From NCBI GenBank assembly GCA_902608305.1, contig CACLNK010000011.1:1-22309 (forward strand): a stretch of DNA of 22,309 nt. The letters run 5' to 3'. The notes under the pieces were generated by a model. It ran no database searches, was not told where the DNA came from, and was given only the letters and a program-made list of their open reading frames with translations. This DNA comes from an uncultured Pelagibacteraceae bacterium. Lineage in GTDB: Bacteria > Pseudomonadota > Alphaproteobacteria > Pelagibacterales > Pelagibacteraceae. Shown piece by piece: positions 8,238-16,024 of the stretch (its first letter is position 1; the number at the start of each line of letters is the position of its first letter). Made by a program: the position numbers and the translations under genes.

Positions 8238-8770
8238 TATATTACCTTTTGTGACTTCAAGAATGTTACATATATATTTTTAAGTTCCTTAGAAATTTTA
8301 TCTACACTAATTTTAGAATCTGTTAAATCATATAAATTAGTAGTTGAATACTCTTTAATTTTAGGGCTTTTAATTAAATTTAACCCAATGCCTACTATTA
8401 AATACTTATTATCATTTTTTTGAATAGTTTCCTGCAAAATTCCACATATTTTTTTTTTATTTATTAAAATATCGTTAGGTAATTTTAATTTAATTTTTTT
8501 TTTATAATATTGAGAGATTAATTTTATAATTAGTTTTGTATTAGTTTTTGTTAATTGTTTTAAAGTTAGATTTATTTTTTCTAAACTAAAAAAAATTGAA
8601 ATAAAAAGATTTCCTTTATAAGAAATCCATTTTTTTCCCCTTTGACCACGTCCTTTTTTTTGTTTTTCTGCTAACACAAAACCTGCTTTAATATTTTTTT
8701 GTTTTATTAAATTTATAGCTATATCGTTAGTACTATTTACAAATTTATAATTAAAACTTTTAATTATCAT
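8237..8770 (-). CDS. birA: Biotin--[acetyl-CoA-carboxylase] ligase, minimal catalytic form
   Basis: This enzyme activates biotin with ATP and attaches it to the carrier-protein lysine of biotin-dependent carboxylases. The catalytic domain is recognisable: NSTN (12-15), the biotinyl-AMP loop GRGQRGKKW (40-48) followed by YKGNL, KLPND (96-100), KKICGILQE (106-114) and GIGLNL (127-132). At 177 residues it is much shorter than E. coli BirA (321). There is no N-terminal DNA-binding domain, so it should not act as a repressor, and little or nothing of the small C-terminal SH3-like domain remains. The usual Trp in KWPND is Leu here. Both ends are joined to neighbours by one-base TAATG overlaps (nuoN before, coaX after), so truncation by a frameshift is not apparent. 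Placement after nuoN is, from memory, common in alphaproteobacteria. Confidence 0.9.
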   Translation of the reverse strand: MIIKSFNYKFVNSTNDIAINLIKQKNIKAGFVLAEKQKKGRGQRGKKWISYKGNLFISIFFSLEKINLTLKQLTKTNTKLIIKLISQYYKKKIKLKLPNDILINKKKICGILQETIQKNDNKYLIVGIGLNLIKSPKIKEYSTTNLYDLTDSKISVDKISKELKNIYVTFLKSQKVI

Positions 8771-10185
8771 TAAATTATATTTATTTTTGATACGAAATTA
8801 ATTAACCCACTTGGATAAATAAAATATAATAGTATTAATAATGTAGATACTGTTAGTGAAATTTTTAATCCAAAATGGTGGTCTTGATCATATTTTTCTT
8901 TTGGTGTATCAAAATAAATAATTTTTATAATTTTTAGATAATAAAATGCTGAAACTACTGTAGTTACGAGTCCTACAATTGCCAAAAAATACATCGATTC
9001 TTCAATCACTGACATAAATATATAAAATTTTGCAAAAAAACCTGCCATTGGTGGAATCCCTGCTAAAGAAAATAATAAAATCAACATAGACAAAGATATT
9101 ATTGGGTGATTTTTTGATAACCCTGATAAATCTTCTAGATTGTCAAAAAATTCATCTTTTCTTTTCATCATAAATAAACAGCAAAAAAATCCTAAATTCA
9201 TTATTAAATAAATGCAGATATAAATAATTGAACTTTGTATTCCAGAATTTGTACCAACTGCTAATCCAGCTAAAGCATAACCCATGTGCCCAATCGAACT
9301 ATAGGCTATAAGCCTTTTTAAATTTTTTTGTCCAATTGCAGACACAGCGCCAAATATCATTGAAGCTAATGATAAAAAAATTATTATCATTTGCCATTGG
9401 TCTATTAAATCAACAAAAGGAACATATAAGAATCTAATAAACACGGTTAAAGCCGCCACTTTTGGAACTACTGCAAAAAATAAAGTTACTGATGTGGGTG
9501 ACCCTTCATAAACATCAGGAGCCCACATATGAAACGGAACAGCTGATATTTTAAATGCTAAGCCAACTAAAATAAAAACTATACCAAAAATGTTTCCATA
9601 TTCTGAGGAATGAATATTTTCGGAAATTAAGTAAAAGTTTGTAGATCCTGAAAAACCATAAATTAAAGAACATCCATATAAAAGTAAACCTGAAGATAAT
9701 GCACTAAGAACAAAATATTTTATGCCGGCTTCTGATGATTTGGTTTTATCTTTATTAAAAGCTGCTAAAACGTATAAGGATAATGATTGAAGTTCTAAAC
9801 CAATATAAAAAACAATCAGATCATATGCACTGATCATTACCATCATTCCTAAAATAGAACTTAAAATTAAGATTGAATATTCAATTGTAAAAATTTTTTC
9901 TAACTTTGTGTACTTATATGAACTGAATAAAACAAAAATTCCTGAAATAATTGTAATGATTTTCATAAAAGTAGATAACTGATCTATTTTATAGCTATTA
10001 TTAAATAAATATACTTCTTGGCCAGATGGAAAATTAATAATCAATCCTAAAGTAATTAACAATGTAACGATAGATAAAATATAAACTATGCCAGAGCCAT
10101 TCTTTTTAAAAACTCCCAGCATTAGTAAAAACATTATCCCTAAAGAAATAAAAATCTCAGGAAGAATAAAATTTATATTTTCCAT
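8770..10185 (-). CDS. nuoN: NADH-quinone oxidoreductase subunit N
   Basis: NuoN is one of the three antiporter-like proton-pumping subunits in the membrane arm of complex I. The 471 residues form about 14 membrane helices. Key charged residues can be placed: E131 in IGLELQSL (E. coli E133), K212 in GLAFKISAVPFH (E. coli K217) and K242 in VVPKVAAL (E. coli K247). The conserved PFHMWAPDVYEGSPT block follows K212. The gene is the last of the nuo series. It starts 2 bases after the nuoM stop, and its TAA stop shares one base with the birA ATG. No Shine-Dalgarno is evident, so re-initiation after nuoM is likely. Confidence 0.97.
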   Translation of the reverse strand: MENINFILPEIFISLGIMFLLMLGVFKKNGSGIVYILSIVTLLITLGLIINFPSGQEVYLFNNSYKIDQLSTFMKIITIISGIFVLFSSYKYTKLEKIFTIEYSILILSSILGMMVMISAYDLIVFYIGLELQSLSLYVLAAFNKDKTKSSEAGIKYFVLSALSSGLLLYGCSLIYGFSGSTNFYLISENIHSSEYGNIFGIVFILVGLAFKISAVPFHMWAPDVYEGSPTSVTLFFAVVPKVAALTVFIRFLYVPFVDLIDQWQMIIIFLSLASMIFGAVSAIGQKNLKRLIAYSSIGHMGYALAGLAVGTNSGIQSSIIYICIYLIMNLGFFCCLFMMKRKDEFFDNLEDLSGLSKNHPIISLSMLILLFSLAGIPPMAGFFAKFYIFMSVIEESMYFLAIVGLVTTVVSAFYYLKIIKIIYFDTPKEKYDQDHHFGLKISLTVSTLLILLYFIYPSGLINFVSKINII

Positions 10186-10187
10186 AT

Positions 10188-11675
10188 TTATTTAGTTAAG
10201 CTTAATTTGTAATTGTATGTGTCTATTAAATTGCTAATAGATGCTTCTATAGTATTTAATAAAGGTTCCGGGTAAAATCCAAAAAATAAAGTTGGTATAG
10301 CCAGGCACATTAAAATAAAAATTTCAGATTTATTTAAATCTAGCATTTTTACCAAATCTTTATTAATAAGTTCTCCAAATATTACCCTTTTATATAACCA
10401 AAGCATATAAGCGACCGCTAAAATAACACCTAAACTAGCAATAGTAGCTACTAAGAAACTTTTTTTAAAAACTCCCATAAGAATTAGAAATTCTCCAACA
10501 AAACCACTTGTACCTGGTAGCCCTACAGCCGCTAACGTAAATACCATAAAAAATACAGCGTACTTAGGCATTATAGATGCAAGTCCACCATAAGTTTTTA
10601 TTAAACGAGAATGCATCCTGTCATAAACTACACCAACACACAAAAATAATGCTGCTGAAACTAATCCATGACTAATCATCTGCACAATTCCTCCCTCTAA
10701 ACTTTGTTGGGTTACTGTGAAAATACCAAGTGTAACATACCCCATGTGTGCAACAGAAGAATATGCAATTAATTTTTTCATATCCTCTTGCATAAGAGCA
10801 ACTAAAGAAGTGTAAACTATTGCAACCAAACTTAGCACATAAATTAATGGGACAAAATTTTCTGAAGCTATAGGAAATAATCCAATTGAAAATCTAATAA
10901 ATCCATAACCTGCCATTTTTAGCAAAATTGCTGCTAACAAAACGGACCCCGCTGTTGGTGCTTCAACATGGGCATCTGGTAACCAAGTATGAAATGGCCA
11001 CATTGGTGTTTTGACTGCAAAAGAACTAAAAAATGCTAACCACAATAAATTTTGGTAATTTTCACCTATTCCTAAATTATATAATTCAACAATGTCTGTA
11101 GTACCATTAATCCAATATATAGAAATAATGGCAATTAACATCAGAACAGATCCTAGTAAAGTAAATAAGAAAAACTTGAATGCCGAATAAACTCTTCTGG
11201 CACCTCCCCAAATTCCAATTATCAAAAACATTGGAATTAAACCACCTTCAAAAAATAAATAAAAAATTACTAAGTCCAATGAACAAAAAACACCAATCAT
11301 TAAACTTTCCATTATTAAAATAGCTATTAAAAATTCTTTTAATTTTGTTGTAATGGTTTTGTTTACCGAAATAATACAAAGTGGAGTAATTAATGTTGAA
11401 AGAACAATAAATAAAATTGATATTCCATCTATGCCAACTTTATAATTTATAAATCCTGGAAGCCATGATCTGTTTTCAACAAATTGAAAGTCGGTTATAT
11501 TTGGATCAAAAATGTACCAAAGATATAAAGAAATAAAAAAGTTTGAAAAAGAAACAAATAGAGCAACATATTTCGAACTTTGATAATTAGTTTGATCTTT
11601 TGATTTTGACAAAAGAATAAATATCGCTCCTACTGAAGGTAATAAAATTAATGAAGATAAAATTGGAAAGTTCAT
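10188..11675 (-). CDS. nuoM: NADH-quinone oxidoreductase subunit M
   Basis: NuoM is an antiporter-like proton-pumping subunit in the middle to distal part of the complex I membrane arm. The 495 residues give about 14 membrane helices. E143 in YLFFEGGLIPMF corresponds to E. coli E144, K222 in FAVKTPMWPFHTW to K234, and K253 in ILLKMAGYG to K265. The block TWLPDAHVEAPTAGS is intact. The ATG overlaps the nuoL TAA by one base (TAATG), and no Shine-Dalgarno is seen, which suggests coupling to nuoL translation. Confidence 0.97.
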   Translation of the reverse strand: MNFPILSSLILLPSVGAIFILLSKSKDQTNYQSSKYVALFVSFSNFFISLYLWYIFDPNITDFQFVENRSWLPGFINYKVGIDGISILFIVLSTLITPLCIISVNKTITTKLKEFLIAILIMESLMIGVFCSLDLVIFYLFFEGGLIPMFLIIGIWGGARRVYSAFKFFLFTLLGSVLMLIAIISIYWINGTTDIVELYNLGIGENYQNLLWLAFFSSFAVKTPMWPFHTWLPDAHVEAPTAGSVLLAAILLKMAGYGFIRFSIGLFPIASENFVPLIYVLSLVAIVYTSLVALMQEDMKKLIAYSSVAHMGYVTLGIFTVTQQSLEGGIVQMISHGLVSAALFLCVGVVYDRMHSRLIKTYGGLASIMPKYAVFFMVFTLAAVGLPGTSGFVGEFLILMGVFKKSFLVATIASLGVILAVAYMLWLYKRVIFGELINKDLVKMLDLNKSEIFILMCLAIPTLFFGFYPEPLLNTIEASISNLIDTYNYKLSLTK

Positions 11676-13588
11676 TATATAACTATTAAATATGTAAGAA
11701 GCGCGGAAAGACCAAGGAGCATGATAAATGCATATTGATAAATATATCCACTTTGAAATTTAACAGCTTTGTTTGATAGTTTTTTAATTACGTTAGAAAT
11801 TCCATCTGGTCCAAATCTATCAATAGTTTTGACATCAATATTTTTCCAAAAGAACATTCCTATGCTTTTAGTTGGTCTAACAAATAAATAGTCGTATAAT
11901 TCATCAAAGTACCATTTATTAAGCAAAAAATTATAAAGAGGTTTATTTTCGTTAACTAACCAATTTGTAATATCTTTATTTTTTACAAATAAATAATAAG
12001 AAATAGGTATAGACAAAACTACTATGATAGGTGTGGAATAAACTATCCATGAAGGTGGATGATCAGTGCTTAGTGGTGATAAAAATTTAATAGAGTTAGC
12101 CCAAAATTCATTACTGCCATCATGCCCAATAAATAATTCTTTAAAGAAAAAACCAGCAAATATAGATCCAATAGCAAGAATTATAAGTGGCACCAACATT
12201 ACATATGGGGACTCGTGTATTTTTTTTATTTTTAATTTTTTATTTTCGTAAGTACCGTGAAAAGTTTTAAAAATTAAACGCCATGAATATATAGCTGTCA
12301 ATAAAGCAGTAAATATACCTACTACAGCAGCATAATACCCAGCAGTATTGCCTTTTAAATAAGCAAATTCAATAATTGCATCTTTAGAATAATAACCTGA
12401 TAAGAAAGGAAATCCTGTTAAGGCAAGAGTACCAATGATCATTAATATCCATGTATATGGCATTTTTTTCCAAACACCTCCCATATTTCTAATATCTTGT
12501 TCATCTTTAAAAGAATGAATAACCGACCCAGATCCTAAAAAAAGCAAAGCTTTAAAAAAAGCATGTGTAAATAAATGAAACATTGCAACGTTATATGCGC
12601 CAACTCCTGCTGCAAAAAACATATATCCCAATTGACTACACGTAGAATAAGCAATAATTTTTTTTATATCGTTTTGAACAAGGGCAACTGTTGCAGCAAA
12701 GAAGGCTGTTGTCATCCCTACTATACAAATTATATTTAAAGTTATTTGAGAATATTCAAAAATTGGAGAACATCTTACTACTAAAAAAACACCTGCAGTA
12801 ACCATTGTAGCTGCATGAATTAATGCAGACACAGGTGTTGGACCTTCCATAGCGTCAGGCAGCCAAGTATGGAGTAAGAATTGAGCAGATTTTCCCATTG
12901 CACCAACAAATAAAAGTATACAGATTAAATCTATGGCATTTATATTTATGCCAAGAAATAAAACTTCTTGGTTTATTGATTGAGGTATTAGTAAAAAAAC
13001 TTCATCATAGTTAACTGTTCCAAATAAATAAAAAATTAAGAAAATTCCAAGAACAAAAGCAAAGTCTCCTACACGGTTAACTACAAAAGCTTTTATGGCA
13101 GCTGCATTAGCTGAATCTTTTTTAAACCAAAAGCCTATTAAAAAATAAGAACAAAGGCCTACTCCTTCCCAAGCAAAAAACAGTTGTAAAAAATTATCTG
13201 ATGTAACTAACATCAACATTGCAAAAGTAAATAATGATAGGTAAGCCATAAATCTCGTTTTGCCAGGATCGCTTGACATGTAACCAATTGAATAAACATG
13301 AATTAAGAATGAAATGAAACAAACAACAACTAGCATTATTGATGATATTGGGTCTATTTTAATAGACCAATGAACATCCAAGCTGCCAGAATTTATCCAT
13401 GTTGCTATAATTAAATTATTTTCATAATTATTAATTATTACTTCATTAAAAATAATTAGAGATATTGCTGCTGAAATTAAAACAAATAAGCTAGTAATAA
13501 TTTCTGAAATACGATCTCCTATATATCGACCAAAAAAACCTGATATTATTGCTCCTAGAAGAGGAAGAAATACTAATATATATTCCAT
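11675..13588 (-). CDS. nuoL: NADH-quinone oxidoreductase subunit L
   Basis: NuoL is the most distal antiporter-like subunit of complex I and carries the long lateral helix that runs along the membrane arm. The 637 residues fit the family. E141 in AWEGVGLCSYFLIG (E. coli E144) and K233 in GAMGKSAQFLLHTW (E. coli K229) are present, followed by the WLPDAMEGPTPVSALIHAATMVTAG region, which I give here only by its ends (WLPDAMEGP and HAATMVTAG). The C-terminal part (about residue 545 onward, with WYFDELYDYLFVRP) fits the lateral helix and the last membrane helix. The ATG lies one base after the nuoK TAG. An AAAGGA Shine-Dalgarno overlaps the end of nuoK. Confidence 0.97.
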   Translation of the reverse strand: MEYILVFLPLLGAIISGFFGRYIGDRISEIITSLFVLISAAISLIIFNEVIINNYENNLIIATWINSGSLDVHWSIKIDPISSIMLVVVCFISFLIHVYSIGYMSSDPGKTRFMAYLSLFTFAMLMLVTSDNFLQLFFAWEGVGLCSYFLIGFWFKKDSANAAAIKAFVVNRVGDFAFVLGIFLIFYLFGTVNYDEVFLLIPQSINQEVLFLGININAIDLICILLFVGAMGKSAQFLLHTWLPDAMEGPTPVSALIHAATMVTAGVFLVVRCSPIFEYSQITLNIICIVGMTTAFFAATVALVQNDIKKIIAYSTCSQLGYMFFAAGVGAYNVAMFHLFTHAFFKALLFLGSGSVIHSFKDEQDIRNMGGVWKKMPYTWILMIIGTLALTGFPFLSGYYSKDAIIEFAYLKGNTAGYYAAVVGIFTALLTAIYSWRLIFKTFHGTYENKKLKIKKIHESPYVMLVPLIILAIGSIFAGFFFKELFIGHDGSNEFWANSIKFLSPLSTDHPPSWIVYSTPIIVVLSIPISYYLFVKNKDITNWLVNENKPLYNFLLNKWYFDELYDYLFVRPTKSIGMFFWKNIDVKTIDRFGPDGISNVIKKLSNKAVKFQSGYIYQYAFIMLLGLSALLTYLIVI

Positions 13589-13589
13589 T

Positions 13590-13901
13590 CTATCCTTTTA
13601 AACTGTCAATTTCTTCAACATGAATAGTTCCGGTATTTCGATAATAAACTACAATAATTGCAAGTCCTATTGCTGCTTCTGCAGCTGCAACTGTTAAAAT
13701 AAATAAAGCAAATATTTGACCGCTAATATCATTTAAAAACATTGAAAAAGAAACTAAATTTATATTTACAGCTAGTAAAATTAATTCAATGCTCATTAAA
13801 ATTACTATTATATTTTTTCGGTTTAAAAAAATTCCAACAACACCAATTGTAAAGATAATTGCAGCTAGAGTTAAATAATGAGTTAAGCTTATTTCATTCA
13901 T
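13590..13901 (-). CDS. nuoK: NADH-quinone oxidoreductase subunit K
   Basis: NuoK is a small three-helix membrane subunit of complex I, related to MrpC, located between NuoJ and NuoN. The 103 residues are the standard length. The two conserved buried glutamates in adjacent helices are visible: E39 in MSIELILLAVN (E. coli E36) and E75 in AAAEAAIGL (E. coli E72). Both matter for proton transfer in the family. The gene overlaps the end of nuoJ by 8 bases and has the best Shine-Dalgarno in the window, AAGGAG nine bases before the ATG. It ends in TAG, unlike most neighbours. Confidence 0.97.
   Translation of the reverse strand: MNEISLTHYLTLAAIIFTIGVVGIFLNRKNIIVILMSIELILLAVNINLVSFSMFLNDISGQIFALFILTVAAAEAAIGLAIIVVYYRNTGTIHVEEIDSLKG
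13593..13598 (-). promoter_or_regulatory. Shine-Dalgarno for nuoL
   Basis: Read on the minus strand this is AAAGGA, four bases before the nuoL ATG and inside the last codons of nuoK. It supports the nuoL start at 13588. Confidence 0.6.
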
Positions 13902-14526
13902 TTATCTTAACTCCTTGATTACTTTTTACATCAACTAGCGAAACACCATCTGATTTTTCTCTTGAAATTTGCGATAGATAGCTTTGTCTTTTTATGCCAG
14001 ATCTTTTTCTATAAGTAAGAACAATAGCTCCAATCATTGCCACCAATAGAATCATGCCACTTAATTGAAACAAGTGAATGTAATCAGTATATAAAATATT
14101 ACCGATTGAATGTGTGTTTGTAATATTTTGATTAATTCCTACCGAAACTGATGATAATAAATTTGGTTTGTATTTCCAACCACCAACAACAATTAGTAAT
14201 TCAAAAAAAATAACAACACTAATTAACAGACCTATTGGAATATGTGTATTGTCTGAGGTAGATTCAAACCATTGATTTTTTTGTTGTGCAACGTTTAACA
14301 TCATTACTACGAATAAAAAAAGAACTGCGACAGCTCCAACATAAACTATTAGCATGATCATTCCTAAAAATTCAGCCCCTATCATAATAAACAAACAAGA
14401 AATACTAATAAAATCTAAGATTAAAAAAAATACTGAATGAACAGTATTTTTTGAAGCTATGACCATTATAGCTGAAAAAATTGCAATTAATGAAAATGTA
14501 TAAAAAAAAATTGAGTGAGCTATCAT
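13894..14526 (-). CDS. nuoJ: NADH-quinone oxidoreductase subunit J
   Basis: NuoJ is a five-helix membrane subunit of complex I beside NuoA, NuoK and NuoH. The third helix, IVYVGAVAVLFLFVVMM (about 60-76), holds the conserved Tyr (Y62) and the pi-bulge glycine region that changes shape during turnover. The 210 residues include a hydrophilic C-terminal tail of about 40 residues after the last helix (which ends near VLTYRKRSG); such a tail also occurs in other alphaproteobacterial NuoJ proteins, as I recall. The start is an ATG 8 bases after the nuoI stop, without a clear Shine-Dalgarno. The end overlaps nuoK by 8 bases. Confidence 0.95.
   Translation of the reverse strand: MIAHSIFFYTFSLIAIFSAIMVIASKNTVHSVFFLILDFISISCLFIMIGAEFLGMIMLIVYVGAVAVLFLFVVMMLNVAQQKNQWFESTSDNTHIPIGLLISVVIFFELLIVVGGWKYKPNLLSSVSVGINQNITNTHSIGNILYTDYIHLFQLSGMILLVAMIGAIVLTYRKRSGIKRQSYLSQISREKSDGVSLVDVKSNQGVKINE
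13911..13916 (-). promoter_or_regulatory. Shine-Dalgarno for nuoK
   Basis: Read on the minus strand this is AAGGAG, with nine bases between it and the nuoK ATG. It lies inside the nuoJ coding sequence and fixes the nuoK start at 13901 rather than at an internal Met. Confidence 0.75.
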
Positions 14527-14534
14527 AACTTAAT

Positions 14535-15020
14535 TTATCTAAAAGGATTATCTGCTTTAATATTGGCTGCTAAAATAGTTTCCCATCTATCACCATTATC
14601 AAGTAATTTTTCTTTATTATAATAAAGTTCTTCTCTAGTTTCTGTTGCAAATTCAAAATTAGGACCTTGAACAATAGCATCAACGGGGCAAGATTCTTCG
14701 CAGAGTCCACAGTAAATACATTTCATCATATCAATATCGTACCTTGTTGTTTTACGACTTCCGTCTTCTCTTTGCGCAGATTCAATAGTTATTGCTTGTG
14801 CAGGACAGACTGCTTCACATAATTTACATGCTATGCATCTCTCTTCTCCATTTGGATATCTTCGTAGAGCATGTTCGCCTCTAAATCTTGGACTAATTTT
14901 TCCTTTTTCGAAAGGATAATTTATAGTTTTTTTTGATTTGAAAATTTCTTTAATAGCCATAGCCAAACCAGTTATAAAATCTGTTAATAAAATTGTTTTA
15001 AGGATTCTTGATAATTTCAT
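14535..15020 (-). CDS. nuoI: NADH-quinone oxidoreductase subunit I (two [4Fe-4S] clusters)
   Basis: NuoI is the TYKY-type subunit that carries clusters N6a and N6b on the path from NuoG to NuoB. The 161 residues show two ferredoxin motifs: CIACKLCEAVC with C62, C65, C68 and C72, and CIYCGLCEESC with C101, C104, C107 and C111, each followed by Pro. The N-terminal amphipathic segment (MKLSRILKTILLTDF) and YPFEKGKISPRFRGEHALRR-type region are typical; the latter is quoted only up to 20 residues. I chose the ATG at 15018-15020, two bases after the nuoH stop. The frame stays open to a TTG at 15110, but that would overlap nuoH by 88 bases and add 30 residues not seen in the family. No Shine-Dalgarno is apparent. 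Confidence 0.96.
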   Translation of the reverse strand: MKLSRILKTILLTDFITGLAMAIKEIFKSKKTINYPFEKGKISPRFRGEHALRRYPNGEERCIACKLCEAVCPAQAITIESAQREDGSRKTTRYDIDMMKCIYCGLCEESCPVDAIVQGPNFEFATETREELYYNKEKLLDNGDRWETILAANIKADNPFR

Positions 15021-15022
15021 AA

Positions 15023-16024
15023 TTAATTTACTGGTAATAAGTTGAAATACAAAAGATAGCTTGATGTTAAAACAACCCAAAAAAGTGAAAGTGGTAAAAA
15101 AATTTTCCAACCTAATTTCATTAATTGGTCATATCTGTATCTTGGCACTATAGATTTGACTAATGCAAAAAGGATAAATAAAAAAAGAATTTTAAAAATT
15201 AACCACAACGCACTAGGTATTAAATTAAATGGATACATTTCTAACGGTGATAACCAGCCACCAAGAAATAATATGGAACCCATTGCGCACATTAGTAAAA
15301 TGTTTGCATATTCACCTAGCCAGAACATTGCATACATCATTCCAGAATATTCTGTTTGGTATCCTGCTACTAATTCTGCTTCTGCTTCTGGTAAATCAAA
15401 AGGAGGTCTATTTGTTTCTGCTAGAGCAGATATAAAAAAAATAACAAACATTGGAAATAAAGGTATTACAAACCAAATATTTTTTTGAGCTAAAACAATA
15501 TCATTAAGATTTAAGGAACCAACACAAAGCAAAACATTTATTATAATAATGCCAATTGAAACTTCATATGAAACCATCTGTGCCGCTGATCTAATGGCTC
15601 CTAAAAATGGATATTTAGAATTAGAAGCCCAGCCTCCCATTATTATTCCATAAACACCGAGCGATGAAACTGCAAATAAATAAAGAATTCCAACATTTAT
15701 ATTTGATAAAACTAAAGTTTCGCCAAATGGTATAACTGCCCAAGCTATTAAAGCTAAAGTCATTGTTATAATTGGAGCCAATATAAAAATCACTTTGTTG
15801 GCACTTGCGGGAATAATAATTTCTTTGAAAATATATTTTAAAAAATCTGCTAAAGATTGAAATAAACCAAATGGACCGACTACATTTGGGCCTCTTCTTT
15901 TTTGAACAAAAGCCCATACTCTTCTATCAAGCCAAACAATCATTGCAACAGCAACCAATAGTGGAACTAATAGAAATAAAATTCTATAAGTTTCTTCAAT
16001 AATTATTGATAAATAATTTAACAT
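15023..16024 (-). CDS. nuoH: NADH-quinone oxidoreductase subunit H
   Basis: NuoH (mitochondrial ND1) is the membrane subunit that closes the quinone chamber and links the redox arm to the membrane arm. The 333 residues give eight membrane helices. The first cytoplasmic loop DRRVWAFVQKRRGPNVVGP (33-51) and the loop AETNRPPFDLPEAEAELVAG with its glutamate cluster are intact, as is GYQTEYSGMMYAMFWLGEY. These line the quinone site in the family. The ATG shares one base with the nuoG stop (TAATG), and a GAAGGA element lies two bases upstream within nuoG. Confidence 0.97.
   Translation of the reverse strand: MLNYLSIIIEETYRILFLLVPLLVAVAMIVWLDRRVWAFVQKRRGPNVVGPFGLFQSLADFLKYIFKEIIIPASANKVIFILAPIITMTLALIAWAVIPFGETLVLSNINVGILYLFAVSSLGVYGIIMGGWASNSKYPFLGAIRSAAQMVSYEVSIGIIIINVLLCVGSLNLNDIVLAQKNIWFVIPLFPMFVIFFISALAETNRPPFDLPEAEAELVAGYQTEYSGMMYAMFWLGEYANILLMCAMGSILFLGGWLSPLEMYPFNLIPSALWLIFKILFLFILFALVKSIVPRYRYDQLMKLGWKIFLPLSLFWVVLTSSYLLYFNLLPVN

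Noticed and set aside
15021..15110. Longer nuoI with 30 extra N-terminal residues
   Set aside because: It would start with TTG, overlap nuoH by 88 bases and add a hydrophobic segment that is the out-of-frame reading of the nuoH end. The ATG at 15020 gives the standard NuoI N-terminus.
15156..15488. Open frame of 110 codons on the plus strand
   Set aside because: It lies fully antisense to nuoH, whose frame is intact and strongly conserved. The product is low-complexity with no recognisable motif, so it is a shadow frame.
15621..15917. Open frame of 98 codons on the minus strand inside nuoH
   Set aside because: It is a different frame of the nuoH coding sequence, rich in Cys, Ser and Phe, with no motif. 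NuoH itself is intact there.
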